Shown here: positions 8,496 to 16,629 of the stretch, piece after piece
How the letters are laid out: each line of letters begins with the position of its first letter
Numbering within the stretch: the stretch's first letter is position 1
Origin: BOG-908 sp963795825
GTDB taxonomy: Bacteria; Pseudomonadota; Alphaproteobacteria; Acetobacterales; Acetobacteraceae
Reading direction: 5' to 3'
DNA: 64,000 nt
Assembly: GCA_963795825.1 (NCBI GenBank)
Contig: CAWCIW010000001.1
Span: forward strand, 868,001 to 932,000
Program-made: the position numbers and the translations under genes
The notes under the pieces: generated by a model
What the model saw: only the letters and a program-made list of their open reading frames with translations
The model's database searches: none
What the model was told of the DNA's origin: nothing

Positions 8496-9391
8496 TCATA
8501 GCGACTGAATCCAATCAGTATCAATTAGGGTCCTCTCCACCATTTCTGTTTTTACTCCGAGGTTCAAACTTTTGAGTAAGTCGCATAATTGGTCTCCGTC
8601 AATCAAGTCGATAGCAGGTGCACCATCTCTGGTAGCCTCACGTTTAGCTTCTGGCGTGAACGTTCCGGTCGTGATGAGCAGACCCTTATCGCTTCTACCA
8701 ACCATGGCACCGCGAAAATCGCGTATTGCGCTCGATCCCACGCTGTTCTGATAACGCTTACACTGAAACAACACTTGAAATGAAAGTAAATTGACACGGA
8801 GCACTCCGATGCCATCTATGCCTCCATCTCCGCTCGCCCCGTGACTTCAACCTTTATAAAGCCGGCTTCTCTAAGAAGGCGTTGCGCAAGGCGTTCGAAC
8901 GCACTTGGTGAAATAGCACGCAAGGCGGAGAGCAGCCCGTTTTTCCAAGAGGGCTCGGTTGCCTCGACTTCATCAATATCGGCGCTCAGTTCGGAGTTCT
9001 CTCGCAAATCCGAGGGTTCTCTCGCGCGCTTGTCAGCAATGTCTTGCTTTCGCACCCTGGAGGGAATCTTTGCGATGTTAGCGAGCGTGTATCTTTCACC
9101 TCGACTGGTTAACGACCAAACGCCCCGGCTGCTATTTTCAATGGCGCCATCTTTTTTCAAATAGGTTTTGGCCCAGGCAAGATTATAGTCGAGTTTTGTT
9201 CGCCTGCTGTCGGTATGCGGAAGCGCCTGAACTTTCGAGGAGTAGCCCTCCAGTGCGATAATTTTCGCCAGAATTTCTTCGTTAGACGCAGAACCACCCA
9301 GTGATCGTAAAGCCTCGATAGTCGGCCACATCAGCTCGTCGAAGGAAGGAACACGATCTTCATCAGCGGCGTCTTGAGTTTTAACGACCAT
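8496..9391 (-). pseudogene. mrr: Mrr-type restriction endonuclease, frameshifted in the catalytic domain
   Basis: The N-terminal part (start ATG 9391, residues 1-191: winged-helix Mrr_N domain, ELMWPTIEALRSLGG and LAWAKTYLKKDGAIENSSRGVWSLT) runs into the catalytic domain (SPSAFERLAQRLLREAGF). It meets a stop at 8816, just after VTGR. The neighbouring frame continues exactly where expected: GDGGIDGIGVLRVNLLS, then FQCKRYQ (the PD-(D/E)xK QxK signature), then RDFRGAMVGRSDKGLLITTGTF, ending at 8496. A single missing base near 8835 (CGAGCGGAG for an expected CGAAGCGGAG) explains the break. Restored length is about 299 residues, normal for Mrr, a type IV enzyme cutting modified DNA. AT content is above that of neighbouring genes. 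Confidence 0.85.
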
Positions 9392-9521
9392 GGCGATGTT
9401 GTCTGATATCCCAAAGCTCTATTGGCGGCGACGATAACGCGCGGCTATCGACACGCCTAGCCACGAAGATGGGGTCTGGGGCCGAGGCCCCAGCGGGTCC
9501 AGGGCAGAGCCCTGGCCTTTC

Positions 9522-10926
9522 TTACACTTGGCTGACGGCTGCTTCGATACGCGCGAGTGACTCGTCGCGGCCGAGTGCGGCGAGTGTGGCGTCGATGCCC
9601 GGGCTGGTGGTGCTGCCGGTCAGCGCCGCGCGGAGGGGTTGGGCGAGGGCGCCGAGTTTGCGGTTGGTGGCTTCGGCTTCGGCGCGTAGGGCGGCGTCGA
9701 GGGCGGGTTGGGTGAAGTCGGTTTCGGCGAGGCGGGGGGCGAGGGCGGCCAGGGTGGCGCGGGCTTCTGGGGTTAGGAGGGCGCGGGCTTTTTCCTCGAA
9801 GGGGAGGGGGGGTGTGCGGGCGAGGAAGGCGGCGCTGGCGGCGAGTTCGTTGAGGGTTTTGGCGCGGTCTTTCAGGCCGGGCATCAGGGTTAGGATGCGG
9901 GATTCGGCTTCTGGGGTGAGGGTCACGCCCGGGGTGTCGGCGAGGCGGCGGAGGGTTTCGGCGGTTAGGCGGATGTTGTCGGCGGCGCGGAGGTAGAGGC
10001 CGTTTACGTGGGTTAGTTTGGCGTAGTCCATGCGGCTGGCGGCGCGGCCTACGCCTGGGAGGTCGAAGAGGGTTATGGCTTCGTCGCGGGGGATGATTTC
10101 GGCGTCGCCGTGGCCCCAGCCGAGGCGGAGCAGGTAGTTGCAGAGGGCTTCGGGGAGGAAGCCGGCGGTGTCGAATTCCAGGACGCTTACGGCGCCGTGG
10201 CGTTTGCTGAGTTTGGCGCCGTCGGCGCCGTGGATCAGGGGGATGTGGGCGAAATGGGGGCGGGGCCAGCCCAGGGCGTCGAAGATTTGCGACCTGGCGG
10301 AAGGTGTTGGTGAGGTGGTCGTCGCCGCGGATGACGTGGGTTATTTCCATGTCGTGGTCGTCGACGACTACGGCGTGCAGGTAGGTGGGGGTGCCGTCGC
10401 TGCGCAGGATTATCATGTCGTCGAGTTCGCTGTTGGCGACGCGGACTTCGCCTTGGACCAGGTCGGCGACGATGGTTTCGCCTTGTTGGGGGGCGCGGAG
10501 GCGGATTACGGGGGCTATGCCGGGGGGGGCGGAGGCTGGGTCGCGGTCGCGCCAGCGTCCGTCGTAGCGGGGGGGGCGGCCTTCGGCGGTGGCGCGGTCG
10601 CGCATTTCGCGGAGCTCGTCGGCGCTGGTGTAGCAGCGGTAGGCGTGGCCGGATTCGAGGAGGGCGTGGGCGACTTCGGTGTGTCGGGCGGCGCGGGTGG
10701 ACTGGAAGATGGGGGGTTCGTCTGGGGGGAGGTTTAGCCAGGCTAGGCCTTGCAGGATGGCGTCGACGGCGGGCTGGGTGGAGCGGGCGCGGTCGGTGTC
10801 CTCTATGCGGAGGAGGAACGCGCCGCCATGGTGGCGGGCGAAGAGGTAGTTGAAGAGGGCGGTTCGGGCGCCGCCGACGTGGAGCAGGCCGGTGGGGCTG
10901 GGGGCGAAGCGGGTTCTTACGGTCAT
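9522..10926 (-). pseudogene. gltX: Glutamyl-tRNA synthetase, single-base frameshift
   Basis: GltX charges tRNA-Glu. ATG at 10926 (MTVRTRFAPSPTG) opens a frame with the HIGH-type motif PSPTGLLHVGG, the zinc/Rossmann region and DDHLTNTFRQ, then loses frame near 10292. The next frame continues without gap: QIFDALGWPRPHFAHIPL, KLSKRHG (KMSKS motif), LPEALCNYLLRLGWGHGD and the anticodon-binding domain, to the stop at 9522. Removing one base (CAGGTCGCAAATC read as CAGGCGCAAATC) restores about 467 residues. GluRS is essential, so either the sequence has an indel error here or a second gltX exists elsewhere, as many alphaproteobacteria have two. Confidence 0.9.
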
Positions 10927-10937
10927 GGGGGCGTGTA

Positions 10938-11119
10938 GCAAGAAAGGCCTTCTTTTTTGAAAAAAAGAAGCAAAAAACTTTTGCTCCGTTCGCGCGCGGG
11001 GGGGCTCGCTCAGGTTCTGCGGGACGACGCTTTGGGGAAGGCAGTGCGGGCGTTTCTGCGGCGGGGAACGCAAAAGTTTTTTGGTCCTTTTTTTCAAAAA
11101 AGGACTGCTTTCTTTGCTT
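10938..11119. repeat. Full intergenic palindromic element, copy 2
   Basis: The left arm has CTTCTTTTTT/AAAAAAAGAAG then CAAAAAACTTTTG. The right arm has CAAAAGTTTTTTG then GTCCTTTTTTT/AAAAAAGGAC. The second palindrome carries matching changes in both arms (AAAAAAC with GTTTTTT). It lies between divergent gltX and comEC, and the only upstream start codons of comEC lie inside it. Confidence 0.85.
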
Positions 11120-13116
11120 TCCTGGAATTTCAGCGCGGGCGGTTCGTGTTGTTCCTGCCGGTATTTTTGGCGGCGGGGATACTTGGGTATTTCGCGCTTT
11201 CGGCTGAGCCGTCTGTTTGGGCGGCGGTCGCGGTGTTTGCGGGTTTGGTGGGAGGGACGGTGGCGGCTTGGCGGTGGCCGTTTGTCCGGGCGGGGTTGTT
11301 GTGTGCGGTGTTTGCGAGTGGGGGGTTTGCGTTGGCTTGCGTGGCTACGGGGCGGGCGGCGGGTTGGGTGGTTTTGCCAAGGTCGGCGGTGGTGGTTGAG
11401 GGGCGGGTTTCGGGGCTCGATGTGCTGCCGGAGGGGCGGCGGGTTACGCTGGCGGGGGCTTCGCTGGATGGGGGGCGTGCGTTGGGGCGGGCGGTTCGGG
11501 TGCGGTTGAAGCGGGGGGATGTGGGGGCGGTGGGGGTGGGGGATCTGGTGCGGGTTCGGGCGCTGCTGCGGGCGCCGAGTCCGCCGGATTATCCGGGGGG
11601 GTGGGATACGCAGCGCGATGCGTTTTTTGCCGGGCTGGGTGGGTATGGGTATGCGATCGGGCCGGTGGGGGTGGTTTCGGCGGCGGGTGGGGGGGCTTGG
11701 GCGGGGGTTCGGGCGGGGATTGCGGCGCGGGTTCTGGCGGGGTTGCCGGGGGCGGAGGGGGGGATTGCGGCGACCGTTTTGACGGGGTTGGGGACGGCTA
11801 TTCCGTTGGGGGATCGGGCGGCTTTTCAGGATTTGGGGCTGGCGCATTTGTTGGCGGTGGCGGGGCTGCATATCGGGATCGTCATGGGGCTGGTGTTTGC
11901 GGGGGTGCGGTTCGGGTTGGCGCTTTGGGAGCGGGCGGCGCTGTACTGGGCGACGCGGCAAATGGCGGCGGTGGCGGCTTTGGTGGCGGGTGGGGGGTAT
12001 CTGGCGCTGACCGGGGCGCATGTGCCGATCGTGCGCAGTTTTGCCATGGCGGGGTTGGTGACGCTGGGTGTTTTGACGGGGCGGCGGGCGGTTTCTTTGC
12101 GGGGGCTGGCTTTGGCGGCGGTGGTGCTGATGGTTGTGGCGCCGGAGAGCGTGGTGGGGGTGAGTTTCCAGATGAGCTTTTCGGCGGTTTTGACGCTGGT
12201 GGCGGGGTACGAGGTTTTGCGGCCGGCTTTGGCTCGGTTGGGGGAGGGGGCCTGGTGGCGGGGGGCGGGGCTTTATGCGGGCGGGTTGGTGTTGACGAGT
12301 TTGCTAGCGGGGACGGCAAGCTTGCCGTTTGCGGCTTATCATTTCGGGAAGGCTACGTTGTTTTACGTGCCGGCGAATATGGTGGCGGTGCCGGTTACGG
12401 CTTTGTGGGTGATGCCTTGGGGGCTGGTGTCGTTGGGGTTGATGCCGTTTGGGCTGGAGCGGGTGGCGCTGGTGCCCATGGGGTGGGGCATTGGGGTTTT
12501 GTTGTGGATTGCGCATGGGGTGGCGGGGTGGCCTGGCGCGGTGGTGGCGGTGCGGCAGATGCCTGGGTGGGCGTTGGTTCTGGTGGCGGGGGGGCTGGCC
12601 TGGGCGGGGATCTGGCGGGGGCGGTTGCGGCTGGGCGGGCTGGTGCCGATGGTGGTGGGGTTGGTGGTGCCGCTGTTCTTGCGGGCGCCGGATGTTCTGG
12701 TGACGCCGGATGCTGGGTTGATCGCGGTGCGTGGGATGGGGGGTGTGGTGGTTTCTGCGGGGCGCGGTGTTTCGGCGTTCGAGCGGGAGGCGCCTGGGCG
12801 GGTGTTTGGGCAAGCGGGGGTTGAGGGAGGGTGTGTTGCGGGGTGTCGGGTGGTGGTGCGGGATGGGGTTGTGGTGGTGGCGCGGGAGGTGGGCGGGGTG
12901 GATTGTGGGGCGGCTCTGGTGGTGGCGGCGGTTCGGCTGGGTGGGGTTTGTGGGGGTGGGGCGGCGGTGATCGATCGGCGGGTGGTGGAGGGAGGGGCGG
13001 TTGAGGCCTGGGTTGAGGGGGGTGGGGTGCGGGTGGTGTCGGATGCGGAGGTGCGGGGGGTGCGGCCTTGGGTGATTGGGGTGCGGCGGTTGTTGCCTAT
13101 GGCGGTTTCGGAGTGA
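10957..13116 (+). CDS. comEC: ComEC/Rec2-family DNA uptake membrane protein, start uncertain
   Basis: This is a polytopic inner-membrane protein related to the competence DNA channel. Homology begins at about residue 56 (FLEFQRGRF, then the first membrane pair and a DUF4131-like soluble part: VVEGRVSGLDVLPEGRRVTL). The Competence domain follows (GLGTAIPLGDRAAFQDLGLAHLLAVAGLHIG, LTGAHVPIVRSFAMAG). The product lacks the metallo-beta-lactamase C-domain of Bacillus ComEC, as in many alphaproteobacteria. Residues 1-50 are translated repeat 2. The only candidate initiators before the homologous part are TTG 10957 and GTG 11044, both in the repeat; GTG 11146 would cut off conserved residues. Codons are extremely G-ending. 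Confidence 0.85.
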   Translation: MKKRSKKLLLRSRAGGLAQVLRDDALGKAVRAFLRRGTQKFFGPFFQKRTAFFAFLEFQRGRFVLFLPVFLAAGILGYFALSAEPSVWAAVAVFAGLVGGTVAAWRWPFVRAGLLCAVFASGGFALACVATGRAAGWVVLPRSAVVVEGRVSGLDVLPEGRRVTLAGASLDGGRALGRAVRVRLKRGDVGAVGVGDLVRVRALLRAPSPPDYPGGWDTQRDAFFAGLGGYGYAIGPVGVVSAAGGGAWAGVRAGIAARVLAGLPGAEGGIAATVLTGLGTAIPLGDRAAFQDLGLAHLLAVAGLHIGIVMGLVFAGVRFGLALWERAALYWATRQMAAVAALVAGGGYLALTGAHVPIVRSFAMAGLVTLGVLTGRRAVSLRGLALAAVVLMVVAPESVVGVSFQMSFSAVLTLVAGYEVLRPALARLGEGAWWRGAGLYAGGLVLTSLLAGTASLPFAAYHFGKATLFYVPANMVAVPVTALWVMPWGLVSLGLMPFGLERVALVPMGWGIGVLLWIAHGVAGWPGAVVAVRQMPGWALVLVAGGLAWAGIWRGRLRLGGLVPMVVGLVVPLFLRAPDVLVTPDAGLIAVRGMGGVVVSAGRGVSAFEREAPGRVFGQAGVEGGCVAGCRVVVRDGVVVVAREVGGVDCGAALVVAAVRLGGVCGGGAAVIDRRVVEGGAVEAWVEGGGVRVVSDAEVRGVRPWVIGVRRLLPMAVSE

Positions 13117-13128
13117 GGTAACCGCGGC

Positions 13129-13308
13129 AAGGAAGGAAGAAAGCAGTCCTTTTTCGAGAAAAAGGACCAAAAAGCTTTTATCCCGACGCCTGCACGACGC
13201 GCCAGGCTCTTAATGCCGCCATCTCGGCCGGCAGTTTATGGGTAAGCCGCGGGGCAGGCGTCGAGCGCTTTTTGGTCCTTTTTCTCGGAAAAGGACTGCT
13301 TGCTTCCT
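13129..13308. repeat. Full intergenic palindromic element, copy 3
   Basis: Both arms carry GTCCTTTTT/AAAAAGGAC hairpins (about 13147-13168 and 13275-13296), the AAAAAGCTTTT palindrome, and GACGCCTGCAC facing GGCAGGCGTC. It begins about 12 bases after the comEC stop and ends 7 bases from the bamE stop, so it sits between convergent genes. Confidence 0.85.
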
Positions 13309-13314
13309 GCTACG

Positions 13315-13857
13315 TTACCGCAGCGAGTTGCCCGTGTTCCCAGGCGCAGAAGCGCCGCCGCTGCCGGAGCCCAGCCCACCCGGCAGACCGGCCGGGGTGA
13401 ACTTGCCGACATTGCCGAACAATTGCTGGAAGAACGAGGCGTCGCTGCCCGGAGACGGCGTGGAGCCGGCGGCCATGTCGACGGATTTGGCCTCGGCTTT
13501 GTCGATCTCGCGCACGCCGCGCAGGGTGCCGGACTGGTCGAAATTAAGCACCACCACCTTCTGCTTGTGGATGCCCGGGGTGCGGCCGATGCGGGTGCTG
13601 GTGACCTGGCTGATGTAGATCCAGGTGTTGTCGTCGAAGCTGGCATGCGCGGTGGGCGAGCCGATCAGGGCCACGGCGTCCGCACGGCTCGAGGTGCCGG
13701 GGATGAGTTCGCGCAGGGCGTCGGGGTCCACCAGGGAGCCGCGCTGGCGCAGGGTTGGGTCGAAGATATGCACGACGCCGCAGGCGCCGGTGAGCGCGGC
13801 CAGGCCGAGGGCGAAGGTGAGGCGCAGGGCGGCGGCGGGCGGGGTCGGGAGGCGCAC
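13315..13857 (-). CDS. bamE: Outer membrane assembly lipoprotein BamE (SmpA/OmlA)
   Basis: The 180-residue protein has a lipoprotein-type signal peptide ending LTGAC (Cys at about 26), which anchors it in the outer membrane. The BamE fold follows: LIPGTSSRADAVALIGSPT, then NTWIYISQVTSTR, then KVVVLNFDQSGTLRGVREID. It assists the BAM complex in beta-barrel insertion. A Ser/Gly/Pro-rich tail of about 60 residues (FFQQLFGNVGKF, then GLGSGSGGASAPGN) extends past the domain. It is convergent with comEC and divergent from the chaperone gene at 14204. Confidence 0.88.
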   Translation of the reverse strand: MRLPTPPAAALRLTFALGLAALTGACGVVHIFDPTLRQRGSLVDPDALRELIPGTSSRADAVALIGSPTAHASFDDNTWIYISQVTSTRIGRTPGIHKQKVVVLNFDQSGTLRGVREIDKAEAKSVDMAAGSTPSPGSDASFFQQLFGNVGKFTPAGLPGGLGSGSGGASAPGNTGNSLR

Positions 13858-14203
13858 GGGGGGTTTGGTCCTCGGGGCGGCGGGCAGGGCGGCCGGGTGG
13901 TGTGCGTGTCATGGGGGGGTGGCGCGTGTCAATGTGTGGGCGCGGTGTGGCGGGCGGGGCGTGGCGGCGGGCGGTGGTATGCGAGGTGTTGGCGCCTGCG
14001 CGGCCGCGCTCGGGTTGTCTGCGCGGGACAGGTGCGCAAGACGGGCGGGCGGCACCGGAGATGTGAAACCGGGCGGGGGGCCTGGCCGTCCTTTGTGGTC
14101 GCGTTGGCCGGCCCGGTGGCGCTACGGTGGGGTTGAGAACGGCGCAGCACTTTTTATTTGAGTGCCTCCGCCCCGAATTCTCGCTGATGGTAGCCCCGCA
14201 CCC
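13858..14203. other. Intergenic region between bamE and the chaperone gene, no gene seen
   Basis: These 346 bases lie between divergent genes and should hold both promoters. The frames that are open are Arg-rich shadows. I saw no RNA gene or repeat element. Confidence 0.5.
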
Positions 14204-14786
14204 ATGCCGCTTTTTGGTCTTTTGCCGTCGCGCCGCCACGAACGGGCCGGTTTTGCGCTCTACACCGCAAGCGTGGCCGCCGCGCGCGCGCCCGCCTATT
14301 TCGAGCAGCTCGGCGTGCCGGACACGCTGGACGGGCGGTTCGACCTGGTTGGGCTGTTCGCGGCGCTGATGATACGCCGGCTGCGGCAGGCGCCGCCGCC
14401 GGGCGCGGCGCTGGCCCAGGCGGTGTTCGACGCGATGTTCGCCGACATGGATTTCAACCTGCGCGAGATCGGCGTGGGGGAGATGTCGGTCGGCAAGAAG
14501 ATACGGGTGATGTGGGAGGCGTTCCACGGCCGGGCGCAGGCGTATGAGACGCCGTTGGCGCAGGGCGATCTGGGCGCGCTGGCGGCCGCGCTCTGGGGCG
14601 CAACGTGTGGCGCGGGGCGGCGCCGGCGGGTGCGGCGGAGGCGCTGGCGCGCGCGGCTCTGGCGCAGGACAGGGCGCTGGCCGGGCAGGACCTGGCGGCG
14701 CTGCGGCGCGGCGAGGTGGCGTTTCTGCCCGCCGCCGTGGCGCTGGGCGAACGGCCGGGCGTGGTCGGCTGGAGGCGCCCGCTTGA
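14204..14786 (+). pseudogene. Ubiquinol-cytochrome c chaperone-type protein, frameshifted
   Basis: MPLFGLLPSRRHERAGFALYTASVAAARAPAYFEQ... is the start of a CBP3/ubiquinol-cytochrome c chaperone domain (FDLVGLFAALMIRRLR, FADMDFNLREIGVGEMSVGKKI), which assists bc1-complex assembly. At about 14597 (CTCTGGGGCGCAAC) the frame shifts; the expected continuation RNVWRGAAPAGAAEALARAAL is in another frame. A further shift near 14750 is needed to reach the TGA at 14784-14786 (GRLEAPA). That TGA overlaps the probable TTG start of DUF177 as TTGA, the usual translational coupling. Restored length would be about 190 residues. Sequence error and decay cannot be told apart here. Confidence 0.75.
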
Positions 14787-15307
14787 CGGACGAGACGGGA
14801 GCGGTCGGGCCGGCCGCCGCGCCGGAGATGTCGCGCCTGTATCCGGTGACGCGCATCGGGGCGGGCGCCGATTTCACCGTCGAGGCGAAGGCGGAGGAGT
14901 GCCGGGCGCTGGCGCGGCGCATGGGGGTGGAGGCGATCCTCTCGCTGGGCTGCCGGTTCGACCTGCGCCGGCCGGTGGGCGACGCGGTGGCGGCCTCCGG
15001 CGCGCTGCGGGCGCGGGTGCGGCAGGTCTGCGTGGTGTCGCTCGAGGTGTTCGAGGCGGAGGTGCGGGAGAATTTCAGCCTGCGTTTCGTGCCGGAGGGC
15101 CGGGAAAGCGACGAGCTGGACCTGGAGAGCGACGACGAGGTGACATATTCCGGCGGGGTGCTGGATCTGGGCGAGGCGGCGGCGGAGCAGCTGGCGCTGG
15201 CGCTGGATCCGTTTCCGCGCAAGCCGGGGGCGGAGATGGCGGATTTCGAGGGCGGCGACGAGGGTGGCGCGTTTGCCGGATTGTCGCGGCTGTTGCCGCC
15301 GCATTAG
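14783..15307 (+). CDS. DUF177 (YceD family) protein
   Basis: YceD/DUF177 proteins are linked to 23S rRNA accumulation in bacteria and plastids and usually precede rpmF, as here with one lipoprotein gene between. The product is 174 residues from TTG 14783 or 159 from ATG 14828 (MSRLYPVTRIG). TTG is preferred because it overlaps the chaperone stop as TTGA. Family features are FTVEAKAEECRALARRMGV, LSLGCRFDLRR, VRQVCVVSLEVFEAEVRENFSLRFVPE and an acidic stretch ELDLESDDEVTYSGGVLDLGEAAAEQLALALDP-like region. Its RNA role is known for the family, not shown here. Confidence 0.82.
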   Translation: MTDETGAVGPAAAPEMSRLYPVTRIGAGADFTVEAKAEECRALARRMGVEAILSLGCRFDLRRPVGDAVAASGALRARVRQVCVVSLEVFEAEVRENFSLRFVPEGRESDELDLESDDEVTYSGGVLDLGEAAAEQLALALDPFPRKPGAEMADFEGGDEGGAFAGLSRLLPPH

Positions 15308-15500
15308 GCGGGCGCATGGTCCGCTTGGGGCCGCGGCGGTGCGGTGCTGTCGGGCCCGCCGGCGTGCTCGACCGGCGCAGTGTCGGAAATGCCACATCCT
15401 GCTCGTTTCTGTAACGATATCGGCCGGCGGCGCTGGATACGGCCTGTATCGCGCCGACACGTAATGATACTGGAACGTTCCGTATAAGGGATGTTGGTCG

Positions 15501-16145
15501 ATGATTTCGCTCTGTCGCGTGGTTCCTCTGGCCGCCCTGGGATGCCTTTCCGCCTGTGCTACGATCGTGTCCGGCACGTCGCAGCGTCTGACGGTAAACA
15601 GCGTTCCCGAGGGCGCAAGTTGCCGGGTTCTGCAGGGCGGCATGCCGGTGGGGTTCGTCGCGGCCACGCCGGGCACCGTGCAGATCCCGAAGGGCAGTGC
15701 GGCGGTGCAGATCAGCTGCGCCAAGCCGGGGTACCCGGTCGGCGAGGCGAGCGAGGGCGCCGGCCTGGATGGCTGGGTGTTCGGCAACATCGTGATCGGC
15801 GGCCTGGTCGGCATCGTCATCGACATGGCCAGCGGCGCGGTCTATCATTATCACCCCGACATGATGGTGGCCCTGGGCGAGCCGGGGCAGCCGGGATATC
15901 CGATGGCGTCCGGCCTGCCGCGGGTCGGCTATGCGAATGCCGGCTTCATGGCACCGGATTTCGGCACCGGCGCCGGTTTCACGGCCGATCAGGGCAGCCG
16001 GCGCGCGCTGGCCGACGTGAACGAGCGCCGTTTCGAGGCCGCGACGGGGCGCGCCCTGCCCGCCGATCACGGCATGGTTCTGCTGCCGCCCGCGACGCCT
16101 GAAGGCGACCCGACCTACATATGGCCCCGCTCGTCCAACGACTGA
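15501..16145 (+). CDS. Hypothetical lipoprotein, PEGA-like
   Basis: The 214-residue lipoprotein has a lipobox at LSAC (Cys19). The mature start CATIVSGTSQRLTVNSVPEGASC, followed by TPGTVQIPKGSAAVQISCAKPGY, resembles a widespread alphaproteobacterial family with a short beta domain. A hydrophobic Gly-rich stretch (WVFGNIVIGGLVGIVIDMASG, about residues 93-113) follows, then a stretch with HYHPD and Met. The C-terminal third has no recognised domain. It separates DUF177 from rpmF, which are normally adjacent, and is followed by a hairpin at 16167-16201, so it is probably its own unit. Confidence 0.7.
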   Translation: MISLCRVVPLAALGCLSACATIVSGTSQRLTVNSVPEGASCRVLQGGMPVGFVAATPGTVQIPKGSAAVQISCAKPGYPVGEASEGAGLDGWVFGNIVIGGLVGIVIDMASGAVYHYHPDMMVALGEPGQPGYPMASGLPRVGYANAGFMAPDFGTGAGFTADQGSRRALADVNERRFEAATGRALPADHGMVLLPPATPEGDPTYIWPRSSND

Positions 16146-16166
16146 GCCGCGCCGGCAGAGCGAAGT

Positions 16167-16224
16167 CCTGCCCAGGCTAAGGCGAGGACCGCCTGGGCAG
16201 GGACCGCGAGACGCCTGCCCAGGC
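16167..16224. terminator. Strong hairpin made of a three-fold 11-base sequence
   Basis: CCTGCCCAGGC at 16167-16177 pairs perfectly with GCCTGGGCAGG at 16191-16201, and the first sequence recurs at 16214-16224. Alternative stems (1:2 or 2:3) are therefore possible. No T-run follows, so it may be a terminator or a switching structure between the lipoprotein gene and rpmF. Confidence 0.5.
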
Positions 16225-16228
16225 GAAT

Positions 16229-16279
16229 GGAGGCAAAATTTCTGGTTCTTTTGGCAAAAAGGACTGCTTGCCTTGCCTG
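16229..16279. repeat. Decayed half of the intergenic palindromic element
   Basis: GGCAAAATTTCTGGTTCTTTTGGC, then AAAAAGGACTGCTTGCC, follows the right-arm pattern (AAAAGCTTTTTGGTCC, then AAAAAGGACTGCTTGC) but the stem no longer pairs well. It is located upstream of rpmF. Confidence 0.5.
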
Positions 16280-16391
16280 GCATCCGCGCCACCAGCCCCG
16301 GCGTCTTATCCTTGCTGTCGGCGCACAGCTCTGTTAAGCCGCGCGGCTCAATGGCCCGTCGGCCATCCAGCATTTCCGGAGACTACGCGTC

Positions 16392-16595
16392 ATGGCCGTT
16401 CCGAAGCGGAAAACCTCGCCCAGCCGCCGCGGCATGCGCCGCAGCCACCAGGCGCTGCCGACCGAAGCGCATGCCGAGTGCGGCAATTGCGGCGAGCTCA
16501 AGCGTCCGCACCATATCTGTGCGTCGTGCGGGCATTATGACGGCCGCGAGGTCGTGCAGGCCGGCAAGGCCCTGAAGGGCGCTGTTCGCGTCTGA
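16392..16595 (+). CDS. rpmF: 50S ribosomal protein L32
   Basis: L32 is a small zinc-ribbon protein of the large ribosomal subunit. The 67 residues start MAVPKRKTSPSRRGMRRSH, the family signature. The zinc site is CGNC (about 31-34) with CASC (about 44-47). GGAGA 9 bases upstream supports ATG 16392. It is followed after 34 bases by plsX and then fabH, the conserved rpmF-plsX-fabH arrangement linking ribosome and fatty-acid synthesis. Confidence 0.97.
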   Translation: MAVPKRKTSPSRRGMRRSHQALPTEAHAECGNCGELKRPHHICASCGHYDGREVVQAGKALKGAVRV

Positions 16596-16629
16596 CGCCG
16601 ATGCCGTATCCGCGTCTGCCGGAGCGGTT

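Noticed and set aside
9457..12021. Very long leftward frame of 854 codons spanning comEC and gltX
   Set aside because: Only the central part is GltX. The N-terminal 340 residues are Arg/Pro-rich antisense of comEC plus translated repeat, and the C-terminal part is the wrong frame after the gltX shift.
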